A stretch of 46,540 nucleotides of DNA from Candidatus Acutalibacter pullistercoris (GTDB lineage: Bacteria; Bacillota; Clostridia; Oscillospirales; Acutalibacteraceae). The DNA lies in contig DXDU01000023.1 in NCBI GenBank assembly GCA_019115285.1, positions 1 to 46,540 of the forward strand, written 5' to 3'. The translations under genes and the position numbers were made by a program. This document shows, in pieces, positions 45,896 to 46,540 of this stretch. The notes below the pieces were generated by a model. That model worked only from the letters and a program-made list of their open reading frames with translations, did no database searches and had not been told where the DNA came from. Position 1 is the first letter of the stretch. The number at the start of each line of letters is the position of its first letter.

Positions 45896-46183
45896 TCATG
45901 TCTCCTTTCCCCTGTGTGTCTCCAGCAGGCACAGCCTGCTCTCGTGGTCGTGGAGCCTGTCCCTGGTTTGGTCGATCCTCCGGCGCAGGTCGTTCTGGGA
46001 CTCTGTAGCCCTCTGCTCCAGCTGGGCCTGGGCCGCTTTCAATTCCCCCATGTCCTGCAGCGCCCGGTCGATCAAGGTGGACAGGCGGGTGATGGCGCTG
46101 TTGAGCCGCAGCACCGGGGCCGCCACCGCGGCCACCAGCCCCACCAGCCCCGTCAGGGCCGTCACCCACGTCTCCGTGGTCAA
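45896..46183 (-). CDS. Small membrane-anchored coiled-coil protein of the lysis cassette
   Basis: About 95 residues from a TTG (46181-46183) with GGGGTGA upstream; the sequence starts MTTETWVTALTGLVGLVAAV. One hydrophobic segment (residues about 5-24) is followed by a long charged helix (LIDRALQDMGELKAAQAQLE, RRIDQTRDRLHDHESRL). Topology and place resemble XhlA-type or DUF-type accessory proteins beside phage holins, although XhlA has its helix at the other end. Alternative in-frame ATG at 46226-46228 has a poorly spaced ribosome site. Start choice is uncertain. No homology was recognised. The 357 bases from 46184 to 46540 contain no other gene that I can support. Confidence 0.65.
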   Translation of the reverse strand: MTTETWVTALTGLVGLVAAVAAPVLRLNSAITRLSTLIDRALQDMGELKAAQAQLEQRATESQNDLRRRIDQTRDRLHDHESRLCLLETHRGKET

Positions 46184-46470
46184 AGCATCACCCCTGCTCC
46201 CCCCAAAAACCAGAGAAAAGTTGCCCATCCCCAGGCAACTTCCCTCCCGCCGTCCCAGAACCAGCCCCCCGCCCGGCAAACCTGCCGCCCCAGCGCGGCC
46301 CTCCCATTGTTCTCCCCCTCCCCCACAGCCTCCCCGCTTTTTGTGAGGAAGACCCCTCCTGCACAGCCTCCCCGCCCCTTTGCGGCAAAGCGCCCCCCGG
46401 GGTCAGGAGCACGCCCTAGCCCCGGTGAAACGCCCCACACCGGCCCGCGCTTTTCGCCCGCTCCCCCAGC

Positions 46471-46501
46471 AAAAAAAGAGCCGCCCTCCGGCAGCTCTTT
46501 T
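46471..46501 (-). terminator. Terminator of an upstream minus-strand transcript
   Basis: On the minus strand AAAAGAGCTGCC and GGCGGCTC pair (one G-U) around GGAG, followed by TTTTTTT. It ends a transcript entering from beyond the window edge, so the lysis cassette is a separate unit or is reached only by read-through. Confidence 0.8.
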
Positions 46502-46540
46502 CCCTCTCTTCTCTTTCGGCGGGAAGCGCCCCTCCGGCAG

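Noticed and set aside
46180-46440. 86-codon minus-strand frame beyond the lysis cassette
   Set aside because: The product is Gly/Trp/Arg-rich with no recognisable motif, and it would read through the presumed ribosome site of the 45896-46183 gene. It looks like a GC shadow.

Overview
The window reads as chromosomal DNA of a GC-rich, endospore-forming Clostridia bacterium, most likely Oscillospiraceae (Flavonifractor / Pseudoflavonifractor-like). Reasons: Firmicutes gene orders (ylxM-ffh-rpsP-khpA-rimM-trmD; yqfC-yqfD-phoH-ybeY-dgkA-era-yqzL-recO; a mraZ-led dcw cluster), sporulation genes (yqfC, yqfD, ylbJ, a SpoVD-type PBP), strong GGAGG ribosome sites and sigma-A-like promoters. The genus is an inference; no rRNA or tRNA gene was seen.

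Layout. 0.2-8.1 kb (minus): sporulation pair yqfC-yqfD, then phoH, ybeY, dgkA, era, a yqzL-like small gene overlapping recO, recO and mutS2; phoH has its own promoter. 8.2-11.4 kb: ylbJ and a small Cys-containing protein (plus), trmB (minus), a patatin-like hydrolase (plus). 11.4-13.6 kb (minus): VOC protein, an orphan fumarase-type beta subunit, a cation-diffusion transporter. 13.7-25.9 kb (minus): the division/cell wall (dcw) cluster mraZ-rsmH-ftsL-PBP-mraY-ftsW-murG-murA-ftsQ-ftsZ; murC, murD, murE, murF and ftsA are not in it. 26.4-30.4 kb (minus): rsmD-coaD-coiled-coil protein, uvrC, HPr. 30.7-34.3 kb (minus): the SRP / ribosome maturation operon from a consensus promoter. 34.4-36.1 kb: a small membrane protein and, divergently, a threonine-aldolase-family enzyme followed by a duplicated remnant of its own 3' end. 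36.1-39.7 kb (minus): MATE exporter, EamA transporter, nagB, ybaK. 39.8-44.4 kb (minus): a nitrite/sulfite reductase-like protein and a fused ABC transporter whose 3' end and terminator are tandemly duplicated. 44.8-46.2 kb (minus): a phage-type lysis cassette (coiled-coil membrane protein, holin, GH25 endolysin with an SLH-like tail) behind a terminator.

How it fits together. Most genes serve growth: septum and peptidoglycan assembly, translation and rRNA/tRNA modification, membrane targeting and DNA repair. The accessory signals are mostly in non-coding or repeated DNA. They are two independent tandem duplications of a gene tail plus its terminator, a roughly 290-nt mraZ leader carrying two copies of a foldable repeat, a ladder of hairpins before the mraZ promoter, a 14-bp palindrome across the predicted ftsZ start site, and an FtsQ tail with three near-identical RGGDIP peptides. 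I found no CRISPR array, transposase, or convincing new defence or biosynthetic system.
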